DNA from: a bacterium
Lineage (GTDB): Bacteria; Armatimonadota; UBA5829
DNA: 64,000 nucleotides
Direction of reading: 5' to 3'
Assembly: GCA_021372295.1 (NCBI GenBank)
Contig: JAJFUS010000005.1
Coordinates: 1-64,000, forward strand
The position numbers and the translations under genes are program-made. Under the pieces are notes generated by a model. The model saw nothing but the letters and a program-made list of their open reading frames with translations, did not search any database and was not told the DNA's origin. Positions 7,021 through 14,169 of this stretch are shown one piece after another (position 1 is the stretch's first letter; every line of letters starts with the position of its first letter).

Positions 7021-8766
7021 ATGAGTGACACACTGAGTCGGTACAAGAAACTTGATTATCAACTGCCCAAGGAGAACCTGGCCTGGCAGATGCGCGAAGC
7101 GGGCGTGGAAAACTTCGGCAATGATGGAGTCGATACGCTTCCGCTGCTCAAACCCGGAGCCGATGAAATCCTTTTGAGGGTCGATGCTATTGGGATATGT
7201 TTCTCGGACGTAAAACTCATTACCCAGGGATCAAGCCATCCTCGAATTACGGGGCGCGACTTGGTGAAGGAACCTGTAATCGGGGGACATGAAGTCTCGC
7301 TGACGGTGGTTGAGGCGGGTGATAATCACAAGGATAAATACAAGCCCGGCGACAGGTTTATGGTGCAGGCCGACATATATTACAAGGGCGTCAGTGTGGC
7401 GTTCGGTTACGTGCTGCCTGGCGGCATGCAGCAGTTCGTAATGGTCGGCAATGAGGTCCTAAACGGCGACGAGGGCTCGTACCTGATTTCCGTGAAGCCT
7501 GAGACGGGTTATGCCGAGGCGGCGCTGGTGGAACCGTGGACTTGCGTGGTGGCCTCTTACAGGATCAAGCCACGCAAAACTCTGGAGCCTGGTGGCGTGA
7601 TGCTCATAGCCCAAGTCGAAGGAGGCAATTGGGAGCTTGGAGAAGGATTGTGCGCGGACGGCAAGCCGGGCAAAATCATTCTGGCGGGGGTCGGCGAAGG
7701 TCTTAAGTCGCAAATTTGCGGGTGCGGATGCTGCAGCACTGAAGTGATCGAAATCGGAAAGCTCCAGCCCGAACATGTCAAGGCTCTCTCACAGGAACGC
7801 ACCGGCGACAAGGGATTCAACGACGTCGTAGTCCTGGGAACTCCGAGCCCCGAACTGGCTGAAGCGCTGAGCGCATGCCTGGGACACGAAGCGGTTATGG
7901 CTGTGCTTGCCGACAAATCTATCGCCAGGCCACTGCAGATAGACGTCGGGCGAGTGCATTACGATTACATCGATTACATCGGCGCTAAGTCCAATAAAGT
8001 CTCCGACGCTTATTCCAAGAGCCGCGACAGCAATCTGGTTCCTGGCGGCACAGCGTGGTTTATCGGCGCAGCGGGGCCTATGGGTCAGATGCACGTGCAG
8101 CGCGCGGCCAAGTTAAAGGACGGCCCGAAGAAAATACTGTGCACGGACGTCGATAATGCTCGATTAAATTATCTAAAGGCGGGCGTCGCCGATTCGGCTA
8201 AGGAAAACGGCGTCGAGATCGTATTTCTAAACCCGATGGAAGCCGGGCTTGACGCGCAGAATAAAGCGATAGACCAAATGACCGGAGGCAAGGGATTCGA
8301 CGATATAGTGGTGCTGGCCCCAGTGGCGGCTCTGATCACTGGAGCGGTTCCGCACCTTGCCGACGGCGGTCTGATGAACATTTTCGCGGGCGTTCCACGC
8401 GGCACTATCGCGACGATCGATTTGAGCGTCATTAACATGAAGGGCGCGAGGTTTGTCGGGTCGAGCGGATCGAGACCGCAGGATATGATCGACACACTTG
8501 CTTATACCGAAGCCGGCGAATTGCCAACCCGTGACTCGATGGCGGCTGTGGGTGGAATTGACGCTATGGCCGACGGCGTGAAGGCTGTTAAGGCCGCGAA
8601 ATTCCCCGGCAAGACCGTGATTTTCCCGCATATCGAGCTACCGCTCACGGCTCTGACTGATCTGGACAAGGTGTTACCCAACGTATACGCCAAGCTCAAA
8701 GATGGCACGTTCTGGACACCCGAAGCAGAGGAAGAACTTCTCAAAAGCAAGCTGGAGATTATCTGA
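7021..8766 (+). CDS. Zinc-type MDR dehydrogenase with duplicated nucleotide-binding domain
   Basis: The N-terminal ~180 residues are a GroES-like catalytic domain. They hold the usual zinc ligands (Cys in GICFSD, the GGHE pair and Glu in ALVEPWTC), as in alcohol, polyol and sorbose-1-phosphate dehydrogenases. At 581 residues it is some 230 longer than normal. The excess is explained by two Rossmann-like halves. The first contains RTGDKGFNDVVVLGTP and the second MTGGKGFDDIVVLAPV, each beginning with an L-x-PGG strand. Only the second keeps a glycine motif (GAAGPMGQM). It lies 33 bases after the aldolase. Polyol or sugar-phosphate oxidation is likely. Its stop codon lies inside a hairpin of the downstream repeat. 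Confidence 0.8.
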   Translation: MSDTLSRYKKLDYQLPKENLAWQMREAGVENFGNDGVDTLPLLKPGADEILLRVDAIGICFSDVKLITQGSSHPRITGRDLVKEPVIGGHEVSLTVVEAGDNHKDKYKPGDRFMVQADIYYKGVSVAFGYVLPGGMQQFVMVGNEVLNGDEGSYLISVKPETGYAEAALVEPWTCVVASYRIKPRKTLEPGGVMLIAQVEGGNWELGEGLCADGKPGKIILAGVGEGLKSQICGCGCCSTEVIEIGKLQPEHVKALSQERTGDKGFNDVVVLGTPSPELAEALSACLGHEAVMAVLADKSIARPLQIDVGRVHYDYIDYIGAKSNKVSDAYSKSRDSNLVPGGTAWFIGAAGPMGQMHVQRAAKLKDGPKKILCTDVDNARLNYLKAGVADSAKENGVEIVFLNPMEAGLDAQNKAIDQMTGGKGFDDIVVLAPVAALITGAVPHLADGGLMNIFAGVPRGTIATIDLSVINMKGARFVGSSGSRPQDMIDTLAYTEAGELPTRDSMAAVGGIDAMADGVKAVKAAKFPGKTVIFPHIELPLTALTDLDKVLPNVYAKLKDGTFWTPEAEEELLKSKLEII

Positions 8767-8858
8767 GGGTTTCACCCTCAGACTCTTGACCAGAGACTCT
8801 GGAACGGGAGTCCAGGGGCCACTCGGCTCCTGGCGGGATCCAAGGGCAGAGCCCCAAG
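8762..8858. repeat. Mosaic hairpin repeat, copy C (short)
   Basis: Palindromes TCTGAGGGT/ACCCTCAGA (8762-8782), CCAGAG..CTCTGG (8790-8802) and CCAGGGGCC/GGCTCCTGG (8812-8833) are followed by a CCAAGGGC..GCCC unit. These are the same modules as copies A and B in a shorter arrangement. The first hairpin includes the stop codon of the upstream dehydrogenase, and the element sits between two co-oriented genes. Confidence 0.8.
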
Positions 8859-8883
8859 AATACTGGAAAGGCATCAGGTTATA

Positions 8884-9627
8884 ATGTGCGAAGCGCGTTT
8901 TAAGGACAAAATCGTTTTGGTGACAGGCGGCGCTCAGGGAGTGGGCGAGGCCATTTGCAGGAGGTTCGCCGAAGAGTGTGCGACGGTCATCGTCGCAGAC
9001 ATTAACGAAGACGGCGCAAAATCGGTCGCCGAGAACATAGCCAAAGAGTTCGGCGGAAAGACTCTTGGAATCAGAATGAATGTCACCGACGATTTTGAAG
9101 TCCATTCCACTATGGAGATGATCGAGAAAGACTTCGGCCGGCTGGACGTTCTGGTCGCCAATGCCGGAATACTCAGGGCTCATGCTATCGAGGAGTTCCC
9201 GGTAAGCGAGTGGCGGATGGTAGTGGAAGTCAATCTGGTCGGCTATATGATCTGCACAAAACACGCTTGCCAGATTATGATGAAGCAAAAAAGTGGAAAT
9301 ATCGTCCAGATCAATTCCAAATCGGGCAAGAAAGGCTCGTTTAGAAACTCGGCATACACCGCCAGCAGTTTTGGCGGCATCGGCCTTACCCAGAGCCTCG
9401 CGCTGGAAATGGCTCCTTATGGAGTGAGGGTAAACTCGGTATGCCCGGGAGATCTTGGTATGGGCGCATCGGATTGTGGACTCTCTAAATATACAGACCA
9501 AATTCCTTTGGAACGCAGCTGTTCTTACGATGACATCACTAACGTGGTGACATTTCTGGCGTCCGACCAGGCCGCATACATGACCGGCCAGGCGATAAAT
9601 GTCACCGGCGGCCAGGAAATGAGGTAG
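8884..9627 (+). CDS. SrlD-like short-chain dehydrogenase lacking the catalytic lysine
   Basis: A 247-residue SDR with the cofactor motif VTGGAQGVGEA near the N-terminus, NAG in mid-protein, and an INSKSGKKGS segment that closely resembles sorbitol-6-phosphate 2-dehydrogenase (SrlD). The C-terminal AINVTGGQEM also fits that family. The active-site tyrosine is Y158, but the usual YxxxK lysine is Ser162 (codon AGT at 9367-9369), so the proton-relay residue is missing. The protein may be inactive, act slowly, or use another residue. It is followed after five bases by the GH130 gene and is probably co-transcribed with it. Confidence 0.82.
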   Translation: MCEARFKDKIVLVTGGAQGVGEAICRRFAEECATVIVADINEDGAKSVAENIAKEFGGKTLGIRMNVTDDFEVHSTMEMIEKDFGRLDVLVANAGILRAHAIEEFPVSEWRMVVEVNLVGYMICTKHACQIMMKQKSGNIVQINSKSGKKGSFRNSAYTASSFGGIGLTQSLALEMAPYGVRVNSVCPGDLGMGASDCGLSKYTDQIPLERSCSYDDITNVVTFLASDQAAYMTGQAINVTGGQEMR

Positions 9628-9632
9628 GTTAT

Positions 9633-10688
9633 ATGATCGTCAAGCGATATCCCGAAAACCCGCTTGTAAAACCGTCGTATGTGAAGCCGTCGCTGGAAAA
9701 TTACGAGGTAATATGCGCCTTCAATGCCGGCGTGATCGAGTGCGGCGACGAAATCCTGATGCTGATGCGCGTGGCTGAAAGGCCGGTCAATCATAAGACT
9801 GACCTCGTGCTCGTGCCAATAATAGACTTCACCGAAGGTAGCGCCAAACAGAAAATACTCTCATTCAGTTCGACTGCGGAGGGCATCAATCTGGACGACC
9901 CGCGCATTGTCGAATTTCCGGGAAAAGTCTATCTCACCTCGATTTCTCACCTAAGAATTGCCCGCAGCAAAGACGGAGTCCATTTCAGTGTGGACGACAC
10001 TCCCGCTCTGAGCCCCGATCAGGAGTATGAGGCTTACGGCATAGAAGATCCCAGGATCACTAAGATCGACGACACGTACTATGTGGTCTATAAAGGCGTC
10101 GCGCCAACAGGCATTACGCAGTGTCTTGCCAGCACGACCGACTTCGTTCACTGGCAAAAGCATGGGGTGATCCTTGCGCCCGAAAACATGGACGGGCTGC
10201 TGTTTCCGTCTAAAGTGCGCGGTAAGTACGCGATGATCCATCGTCCTTATCCCAAATTCATCGGCACGCCCAATATGTGGATGGCGTATTCCGACGATAT
10301 CATTCACTGGGGCGAGCACAAGTTCATGCTCGCCTGCGCCGAAGGTACATGGGAAGGCGGCAGGCTCGGCGGCGGGGCTGTTCCTTTTCTGACGGATCGT
10401 GGTTGGGTGGAGATATATCACGCGGCGACTCCGGGCGACCGTTACTGCCTGGGTGCCCTGCTTCTGGACAAAGACTATCCCGAAAAAGTGCTCGCGAAAA
10501 GCCCCGCGCCTATCCTGCAACCCGAAGCGCCGTATGAGGTACACGGGTTCAAGGACAATGTCGTATTCACATGCGGCGCAATAGTGCGAGGCGATACTCT
10601 GACCATATACTACGGCGCGGCGGACGAATCAATGTGCGCGGCGGACTTCAGCCTGCATGAGATATTGGACAGTCTTGTGCCTATTTGA
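9633..10688 (+). CDS. GH130-family glycoside phosphorylase/hydrolase
   Basis: This 351-residue five-bladed beta-propeller protein starts RYPENPLVKP and has NAGVIECGDEILMLMR and YGIEDPRITKIDDTYY. These match the conserved sugar- and phosphate-binding blades of glycoside hydrolase family 130. Characterised members phosphorolyse or hydrolyse beta-mannosides (for example mannosyl-glucose or mannosyl-GlcNAc). No signal peptide is present, so it works in the cytoplasm, consistent with intracellular handling of imported oligosaccharides. It lies five bases after the SDR gene. Whether it is a phosphorylase or a hydrolase cannot be decided here. Confidence 0.87.
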   Translation: MIVKRYPENPLVKPSYVKPSLENYEVICAFNAGVIECGDEILMLMRVAERPVNHKTDLVLVPIIDFTEGSAKQKILSFSSTAEGINLDDPRIVEFPGKVYLTSISHLRIARSKDGVHFSVDDTPALSPDQEYEAYGIEDPRITKIDDTYYVVYKGVAPTGITQCLASTTDFVHWQKHGVILAPENMDGLLFPSKVRGKYAMIHRPYPKFIGTPNMWMAYSDDIIHWGEHKFMLACAEGTWEGGRLGGGAVPFLTDRGWVEIYHAATPGDRYCLGALLLDKDYPEKVLAKSPAPILQPEAPYEVHGFKDNVVFTCGAIVRGDTLTIYYGAADESMCAADFSLHEILDSLVPI

Positions 10689-10797
10689 GGGCTTTACACT
10701 CAGACTCCCGCCTTGGAACCCGCCAAGAACCAGATGTCCCTGTTCCTGTGAAGTCCAGAGGCAAAGCCTTTGGCGGGATTTGGGGCAACGCCACCAA
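10683..10797. repeat. Mosaic hairpin repeat, copy D (diverged)
   Basis: It begins at the GH130 stop codon with an imperfect TTTGAGGGC..ACACTCAGA hairpin. It continues with GGCGGG/CCCGCC-type modules and ends with a TTGGGGC..GCCACCAA unit. It is related in order and wording to copies A and C but considerably decayed, and it separates GH130 from tldD. Confidence 0.6.
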
Positions 10798-10812
10798 CAG
10801 AGAGGCTGCGAT

Positions 10813-12207
10813 ATGAAAGACATGCTGAAATCTATCTGTGGCGAAGCCGGGCGCAAAGGCGCGAGCTTCGCGGATGTGAGGATATATCAATCCGAGGGTA
10901 CGGGTATAGTTCGACAGGACGGTCGCGCCGACAAGCTCGACCAGAGCTCAGTGAGCGGTCTGGGAATACGAGTCTTAAAGGACTGCGCTTGGGGGTTTGC
11001 GTCCGTATCCGGGTTGGATCGCGATGCCGCATTTGAGGCGCTGGATGCCGCAATAGCGATGGCTGAGGCGTCGTCCGCGAGGTCGGAGGACTCGGTTGTA
11101 ACCTATATCCCGGGCATTGAAGATGTGGTTCGCGCCGAGGTTGAGATCGACCCGAGAAGCGTTACGCTCGAAAGGAAAATGGCGGCTCTGCAGTGCTATG
11201 AGCAAGCCGCAATAGAGTTGGTCGGAAGCAAAATGGCTAACTCGATTACGTCTTACCGCGACGCAGCGCAGCGCGAGATCGTCTGCAACACCTTCGGCAC
11301 GTATATCGAAACTGAAATCATTCGCACGCGAATGACCAGCATGGTTGTCGCGCGGGACGGCAGTCTGCTGCAACGCGGGAGCAAAGTCGTCGCCGCGCCG
11401 AGAGGGTTTGAACTGGTGGAATCGACTTCCGCGCAGGACTTCACCCTCAAGGCCGCTAGCCTGGCGGTCTCGCTATTGTCGGCCTCTCCACCGCCAGCCG
11501 GAAGGTTTCCCGTGATCTTTCACCCATCCGTGACGGGCCTGCTGACGCACGAAGCCATAGGACACAACGCCGAGGCCGACCACATCTTGTCGGGCACGTC
11601 AATTATTGCCGGAAAGCTGGGCACACGAGTTGGATCGGAACTCGTTACGATTGTTGATGACTCCACTCTGCCGGGCGAATGGGGATCGTACAAATACGAC
11701 TCCGAGGGCACTCCCGGCCAGCGCCGCGTAATAGTCGACCGGGGCATACTCAGAGGCTACATGCACAGTCTGGAAACCGCCGCCAAGCTCGGCGCAGCGC
11801 CTAACGGGTCGGCTCGCGCGCAGGATTACTCTCAGCGTCCGATCATCAGAATGAGCAACACATTCGTGGAGCCCGGAGAATCGACTTTCGAGGATATGGT
11901 CAAAGGCATGGACCTCGGGATCTACCTCAAGGGCGGTCAGCACGGCCATGTCTACAGCGAACGGGGGCAGTTTACGTGTCACGCCGGTGAGGCTTATATG
12001 ATCCGGCACGGTGAGATTGCCGAGCATTTGCGGGACGTTTCCGTTGCCGGAATGACGCTGGAGACCCTGATGAACATCGACGCAGTTTCAAATGATTTTG
12101 AGATGGACTCGCCCGGCATGTGCGGCAAAAATGGGCAGAGTATGTACATCGATAACGGCGGCCCGCATATCAGAGTTAAGGAACTGGTCGTCGGTGGAAG
12201 AAACTGA
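10813..12207 (+). CDS. tldD: TldD-type metalloprotease
   Basis: A 464-residue cytoplasmic protein of the TldD/PmbA (U62) family. The zinc motif HEAIGH (H246-E247-H251) is in the central region, and the C-terminus has the GMCGKNGQ..VDNGGPHIRV type ending of TldD. In Escherichia coli TldD pairs with TldE (PmbA) to cleave unfolded peptides, including the microcin B17 leader. No TldE gene lies in this window. Of the possible starts, ATG 10813 follows GAGAGG and excludes the repeat upstream. The esterase gene begins 14 bases later. Confidence 0.88.
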   Translation: MKDMLKSICGEAGRKGASFADVRIYQSEGTGIVRQDGRADKLDQSSVSGLGIRVLKDCAWGFASVSGLDRDAAFEALDAAIAMAEASSARSEDSVVTYIPGIEDVVRAEVEIDPRSVTLERKMAALQCYEQAAIELVGSKMANSITSYRDAAQREIVCNTFGTYIETEIIRTRMTSMVVARDGSLLQRGSKVVAAPRGFELVESTSAQDFTLKAASLAVSLLSASPPPAGRFPVIFHPSVTGLLTHEAIGHNAEADHILSGTSIIAGKLGTRVGSELVTIVDDSTLPGEWGSYKYDSEGTPGQRRVIVDRGILRGYMHSLETAAKLGAAPNGSARAQDYSQRPIIRMSNTFVEPGESTFEDMVKGMDLGIYLKGGQHGHVYSERGQFTCHAGEAYMIRHGEIAEHLRDVSVAGMTLETLMNIDAVSNDFEMDSPGMCGKNGQSMYIDNGGPHIRVKELVVGGRN

Positions 12208-12221
12208 GCCGGAGGTTTACA

Positions 12222-12965
12222 ATGCTCGACACACAGGCTATTCTAAGCTCGGGTCGCATCAAAACAGATATCACTGACGAATCTGTGACGCCTGTGGCAG
12301 GCAGGCAGTGTGAAATCGCTTATTCCGCATCCATCACCATAGATATACCGACCAAATACATGCTTTACCTGCCAAAGGATTATGGCGCAGACGTAAACAA
12401 ACGCTGGCCGTTGGTGTTCTTTCTGCACGGAATGGGATCTTGGGGCGCGGATGTCACCAAGTTGAAAAAATACGGACCGGTGAAATTGGTGGAGGATGGC
12501 AGAGAGTTTCCGTTTATTTTAGTCTCGCCTTTATGCCCTGTGTTTTTCCATTGGTGCTATCAAATCGAATGGCTTAAGGAACTGCTTGACAAGATTGAGG
12601 CGGACTACAGTGTGGACAATAACCGGATATACCTCACCGGCCTGAGTATGGGCGGATACGCGTCCTGGGCTTTGGCTGCCAGGCAGCCTGACAGGTTTGC
12701 GGCCATTGTTCCAATATGTGGTGGAGGCAACCCGAACGACGCTCCGCTGATGAAGGACATACCCATGTGGGTGTTTCACGGCGACAAAGACCGCGTTGTA
12801 CCGCTCTCGGAGTCTCAGAAGATGGTGGATGCCGTGAAAGCCGCCGGAGGTAACCCCAAGTTTACCATATATCCAGGAGTCGACCACGATTCCTGGACGG
12901 ATACATACAATAACGGCGAAGTTTGGGACTGGCTGCTTGAACAGCGCAGGACTGCAAGAGTCTGA
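12222..12965 (+). CDS. Alpha/beta-hydrolase, PHB-depolymerase/feruloyl-esterase-like
   Basis: A 247-residue serine hydrolase. The nucleophile elbow GLSMGG places the serine at residue 142, HGDKDRVVP supplies the acid and GVDHDSW the histidine. The oxyanion-side motif PLVFFLHGMGS is near residue 65. This arrangement is that of 'phospholipase/carboxylesterase' or LpqC-like esterases acting on acylated carbohydrates or polyesters. No signal peptide is seen. The GGAGGT seven bases before ATG 12222 is strong. It closes the sugar operon. Its stop is again embedded in TCTGAGGGTAAAA, a half-module of the hairpin repeat. Confidence 0.82.
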   Translation: MLDTQAILSSGRIKTDITDESVTPVAGRQCEIAYSASITIDIPTKYMLYLPKDYGADVNKRWPLVFFLHGMGSWGADVTKLKKYGPVKLVEDGREFPFILVSPLCPVFFHWCYQIEWLKELLDKIEADYSVDNNRIYLTGLSMGGYASWALAARQPDRFAAIVPICGGGNPNDAPLMKDIPMWVFHGDKDRVVPLSESQKMVDAVKAAGGNPKFTIYPGVDHDSWTDTYNNGEVWDWLLEQRRTARV

Positions 12966-13000
12966 GGGTAAAATGCCTGGCTCCGGAAAGCGCACGCAAA

Positions 13001-13032
13001 AAGAAGCCCTCCGGTCAAATTTACCGGAAGGC
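13001..13032 (-). terminator. Intrinsic terminator facing left
   Basis: On the minus strand the stem GCCTTCCGGT (13032-13023) pairs with ACCGGAGGGC (13015-13006) around a seven-base loop and is followed by TTCTTTTT. The single imperfect pair is a T-G wobble on the minus strand but an A-C mismatch on the plus strand, which fixes the orientation. It may act as a second stop for hsp20 transcripts. Confidence 0.7.
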
Positions 13033-13185
13033 TCCGCTGGAGGCTTGACGCCACATTTGCGGAAGTACATCTACTTAAGCACTCGAAAGGAGAAGAAAGA
13101 TGGGTAGTCCGATAAACGTGGCCGTCACCGGATTTCCCACTATTAGATTCCCACAAGCTCGCAAATGCAAACCGTTTAATCATGT

Positions 13186-13215
13186 AAAAACGGCGGATGA
13201 ACGCACCCGCCGTTT
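13186..13215 (-). terminator. Terminator of hsp20
   Basis: On the minus strand AAACGGCGG pairs with CCGCCGTTT around a ten-base loop and runs into TTTTT (13190-13186). It begins about 30 bases after the hsp20 stop codon. Confidence 0.8.
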
Positions 13216-13245
13216 CGAATATTGACACAGGAAATATCTACGGAT

Positions 13246-13731
13246 TTATTCCGTTTCTTCAACCGTTACTTTATGTTTTGCCGACTCTTCTGCTTTCGGC
13301 ATCATGATCTCAAGAACACCGTTCTTGTAATGCGCCTTCACCTCTTCAGGCTTTACCTCCATCGGAAGCGAATAAGACAGGCAGAACGATCCATAGCTCT
13401 GCTGACGGAAATGATATCTTTCGCCGGGCTTTTCTTCCTCGGTCTTTCTTTCGCCGGAGATAGTAATAGTGTCTCCGGTCACATCTATGTCTATATCTTC
13501 CTTACCCATGCCAGGAACCGTCGCGGACAGCACCAGTTCTTTGTCTGTCTCTCTCAGGTCGACTTCGGGAGTATACTCACTGAGTTCTCTCGTCCACATT
13601 CTCGGCGCCCGAACCATCGGAACACCAAAGAATCCTCGGAACATACGTTCCATGTCTCTGAATGTATTCCAAGGCTCTATCGTTTCAAGATCAGTCGGTG
13701 CTCTTCTTGCCAAGATCTTTTCGCGTGGCAT
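13246..13731 (-). CDS. hsp20: Hsp20/alpha-crystallin small heat shock protein
   Basis: A 161-residue ATP-independent holdase. The alpha-crystallin domain runs from about YTPEVDLRETDKELVLSA to KNGVLEIMMPKAE, and the C-terminus carries HKVTVEE. The N-terminal arm (PWNTFRDMERMF) is typical of class A bacterial sHsps. GAGGTG eight bases before the ATG sets the start. I found no CIRCE inverted repeat upstream, so HrcA control is not supported by the sequence. Confidence 0.93.
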   Translation of the reverse strand: MPREKILARRAPTDLETIEPWNTFRDMERMFRGFFGVPMVRAPRMWTRELSEYTPEVDLRETDKELVLSATVPGMGKEDIDIDVTGDTITISGERKTEEEKPGERYHFRQQSYGSFCLSYSLPMEVKPEEVKAHYKNGVLEIMMPKAEESAKHKVTVEETE

Positions 13732-13873
13732 GTTATGTCACCTCACTTCAGCAATCAACTATTTCTCATTTCCGTTATTTTATTACCCTTATTGCTGCTT
13801 GCTTAAACACATGACATTATGCGCATGCGCTATTGTGACGTGATATAACTGCACTCATATACAATAAATCTGG

Positions 13874-14065
13874 CTACATATGCACGCAAGCATGATTGTA
13901 TTTGATATATACGGCGCATTTTTTGCACACCGCAGGATCGGATGTCGGGCAGCAGGGCTTTTCGTCCAGTTCCCAGCAGTTCAGCCCTTCCGCATAACCT
14001 CTGCAGGAAAGATAGAAGCTGGCAGGGCATCCTCTAAACGCATGGTTGCTACAAACACCTTTCAT
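13874..14065 (-). CDS. Small Cys-rich protein, putative metal binder
   Basis: The 63-residue protein has nine cysteines, including LNCWEL, KPCCPT and the CKKCAVY pair. The latter resembles the treble-clef/zinc or Fe-S ligand clusters of small 'CW..CC..CxxC' proteins. A consensus AGGAGG eight bases before ATG 14065 argues strongly that it is translated. It lies about 100 bases beyond the HD-GYP/GGDEF gene on the same strand and precedes hsp20. I do not recognise a named family and cannot assign a role. Confidence 0.65.
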   Translation of the reverse strand: MKGVCSNHAFRGCPASFYLSCRGYAEGLNCWELDEKPCCPTSDPAVCKKCAVYIKYNHACVHM

Positions 14066-14169
14066 ATATTTATCCTCCTAATATGCAACCTTACTGTTGG
14101 CGACAAACCGATGCTCAAAGCATATACTCATCTACAAATCGGAACAGGCGGGCAACCCCAGCTTGAGAG

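Noticed and set aside
8674..9501. 275-codon minus-strand frame opposite the SDR gene
   Set aside because: It is an antisense shadow of a conserved dehydrogenase, also crossing the hairpin repeat.
13100..13225. 41-codon plus-strand frame with AAAGGAG
   Set aside because: The ribosome site is good, but the product is low in recognisable features and the frame runs through a well-supported opposite-strand terminator. Kept only as a finding about the gap.
13246..13731. CIRCE/HrcA control of hsp20
   Set aside because: Only an isolated TTAAGCACTC half-like string (near 13076) was seen, downstream of the gene. No inverted partner lies at the promoter.
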